Shown: piece by piece, positions 6,343-6,759 of the stretch | Numbering within the stretch: position 1 is the stretch's first letter | Layout: each line of letters starts with the position of its first letter | NCBI GenBank assembly: GCA_015522495.1 | Contig: WAMD01000009.1 | Coordinates: forward strand, 1-6,759 | Reading direction: 5' to 3' | Source: Nanobdellati archaeon | Lineage (GTDB): Archaea; B1Sed10-29; WALL01; WAMD01 | Length of the DNA stretch: 6,759 nt | Notes under the pieces: generated by a model | Told to the model about the DNA's origin: nothing | Databases searched by the model: none | What the model saw: the letters and a program-made list of their open reading frames with translations, nothing else | Translations under genes and position numbers: made by a program

Positions 6343-6349
6343 GGTGGTG
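6343..6349 (+). promoter_or_regulatory. Ribosome binding site of the 83-aa gene
   Basis: GGTGGTG lies 2 bases before the ATG at 6352 and matches six of seven bases of the ideal archaeal GGAGGTG. It is the strongest such site in the window and supports this short gene as a translated one. Confidence 0.55.
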
Positions 6350-6351
6350 TA

Positions 6352-6603
6352 ATGGGTTTTATTGATAACATTAAGTCAAGGTTAAGGAGCTGGAGAATAA
6401 AGAGGATGCTAAAACCAAATATACAAACTCCCCTTAGATATAAGCTTGCCCAAAACGTAAAGAGGCTTAGCAATGAGGTTAGCGAAGGTGATTTCAACCA
6501 GGAGTACAAGGACAGGGTGAAAAAGCTAGCTAAAGATTTTGAGGTGGCTTACGGTGGAGTTGGCAAAAAGTCTAGGTTCAGGCCTAAGAAAAGGCCAGTC
6601 TAG
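6352..6603 (+). CDS. Small very basic protein, 83 aa, unidentified
   Basis: The 83-residue product has 23 Lys/Arg against 8 Asp/Glu. An amphipathic basic helix (IDNIKSRLRSWRIKRMLK, 4-21) is followed by a second helical region (about 28-40), an acidic short turn (EVSEGDF, 42-48) leading into a third helix (49-65), and a basic Gly-containing tail (GGVGKKSRFRPKKRPV, 68-83). There is no membrane segment and no Cys, so zinc binding is unlikely. The composition fits a nucleic-acid or ribosome-binding protein, but I do not recognise a family. A TATA box and a strong GGTGGTG site support expression. It begins 49 bases after the nucleotidyltransferase-like gene and ends 65 bases before tRNA-Gly. It could be a partner of the upstream genes or an unrelated small basic protein. 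Confidence 0.7.
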   Translation: MGFIDNIKSRLRSWRIKRMLKPNIQTPLRYKLAQNVKRLSNEVSEGDFNQEYKDRVKKLAKDFEVAYGGVGKKSRFRPKKRPV

Positions 6604-6634
6604 TCAGTTGACAGTGAAGCTCAACAAGATTAAG

Positions 6635-6643
6635 TTTAATATA
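6635..6643 (+). promoter_or_regulatory. TATA box of tRNA-Gly
   Basis: TTTAATATA is centred about 30 bases before the first base of the tRNA, the usual place for an archaeal tRNA promoter. It lies between the 83-aa gene and the tRNA, so the tRNA is probably transcribed on its own with a leader of a few bases. Confidence 0.65.
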
Positions 6644-6668
6644 CTATTTCTTTTCTAATTAGCTGTAC

Positions 6669-6741
6669 GCGCCGGTAGTCTAGCTTGGTAGGACTTTGCC
6701 CTCCCAAGGCAACGACCCGGGTTCAAATCCCGGCCGGCGCA
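6669..6741 (+). tRNA. tRNA-Gly, anticodon CCC
   Basis: The 73-base gene folds as a full cloverleaf. The acceptor stem GCGCCGG (6669-6675) pairs with CCGGCGC (6734-6740) in seven pairs, with A at the discriminator position (6741). The D stem is GTCT/GGAC with GG in the loop. The anticodon stem TTGCC/GGCAA encloses CTCCCAA, giving anticodon CCC at 6703-6705, which reads the Gly codon GGG. The variable loop is CGAC, and the T stem CCGGG/CCCGG encloses TTCAAAT. The CCA end is not encoded (CTG follows), so it must be added by the CCA-adding enzyme. There is no intron. The GC-rich stems stand out from the AT-rich surroundings, as expected for an archaeal tRNA. Confidence 0.97.
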
Positions 6742-6759
6742 CTGTGGGATCTTGTGTCC

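Noticed and set aside
6607..6625. GTTGA...TCAAC hairpin between the 83-aa gene and the tRNA
   Set aside because: The stem is only 5 bp with a 9-base loop and is not followed directly by a T-run, so it is too weak to call a terminator.

Overview
The window looks archaeal. The genes have TATA boxes about 24-35 bases upstream of their start codons, and where a ribosome binding site is visible it is of the GGTGA/GGTGG type. Arg codons are mostly AGG/AGA and Ile is often ATA. The tRNA gene does not encode its 3' CCA, and the HD-domain protein belongs to a family I know mainly from archaea. A small-genome DPANN-type or other uncultivated archaeon is possible, but the sequence does not fix the lineage.

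Left part (1-3499): the C-terminal end of a charged, Lys/Glu-rich protein (1-171, +) runs convergently, with a 4-base gap, into an HD-superfamily phosphohydrolase (176-952, -). A 102-base divergent promoter region then leads to a LemA-family membrane protein (1055-1612, +) and a DUF2207 membrane protein with a Gly-rich tail (1688-3499, +). LemA and DUF2207 proteins are often gene neighbours, so a shared envelope role is plausible. Here DUF2207 also seems to have its own leaderless promoter.

Right part (3591-6603): three consecutive + strand genes that I do not recognise as whole proteins: a 466-aa basic protein, a 392-aa protein and an 83-aa very basic protein. The 392-aa protein ends in a nucleotidyltransferase-fold motif (GSS...SDID) in which the expected third catalytic Asp appears to be Asn. 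Each gene has its own TATA-like element, so they look like separately promoted genes rather than a tight operon. They lie directly upstream of tRNA-Gly(CCC) (6669-6741, +), which has its own TATA box. Orphan, Lys/Arg-rich genes beside a tRNA make an element-derived or lineage-specific island conceivable, but the window contains no integrase, attachment repeat or other proof.

There is no gene-free stretch above 300 bases. The longest gap is 132 bases (4992-5123). I found no CRISPR array, insertion sequence or rRNA.
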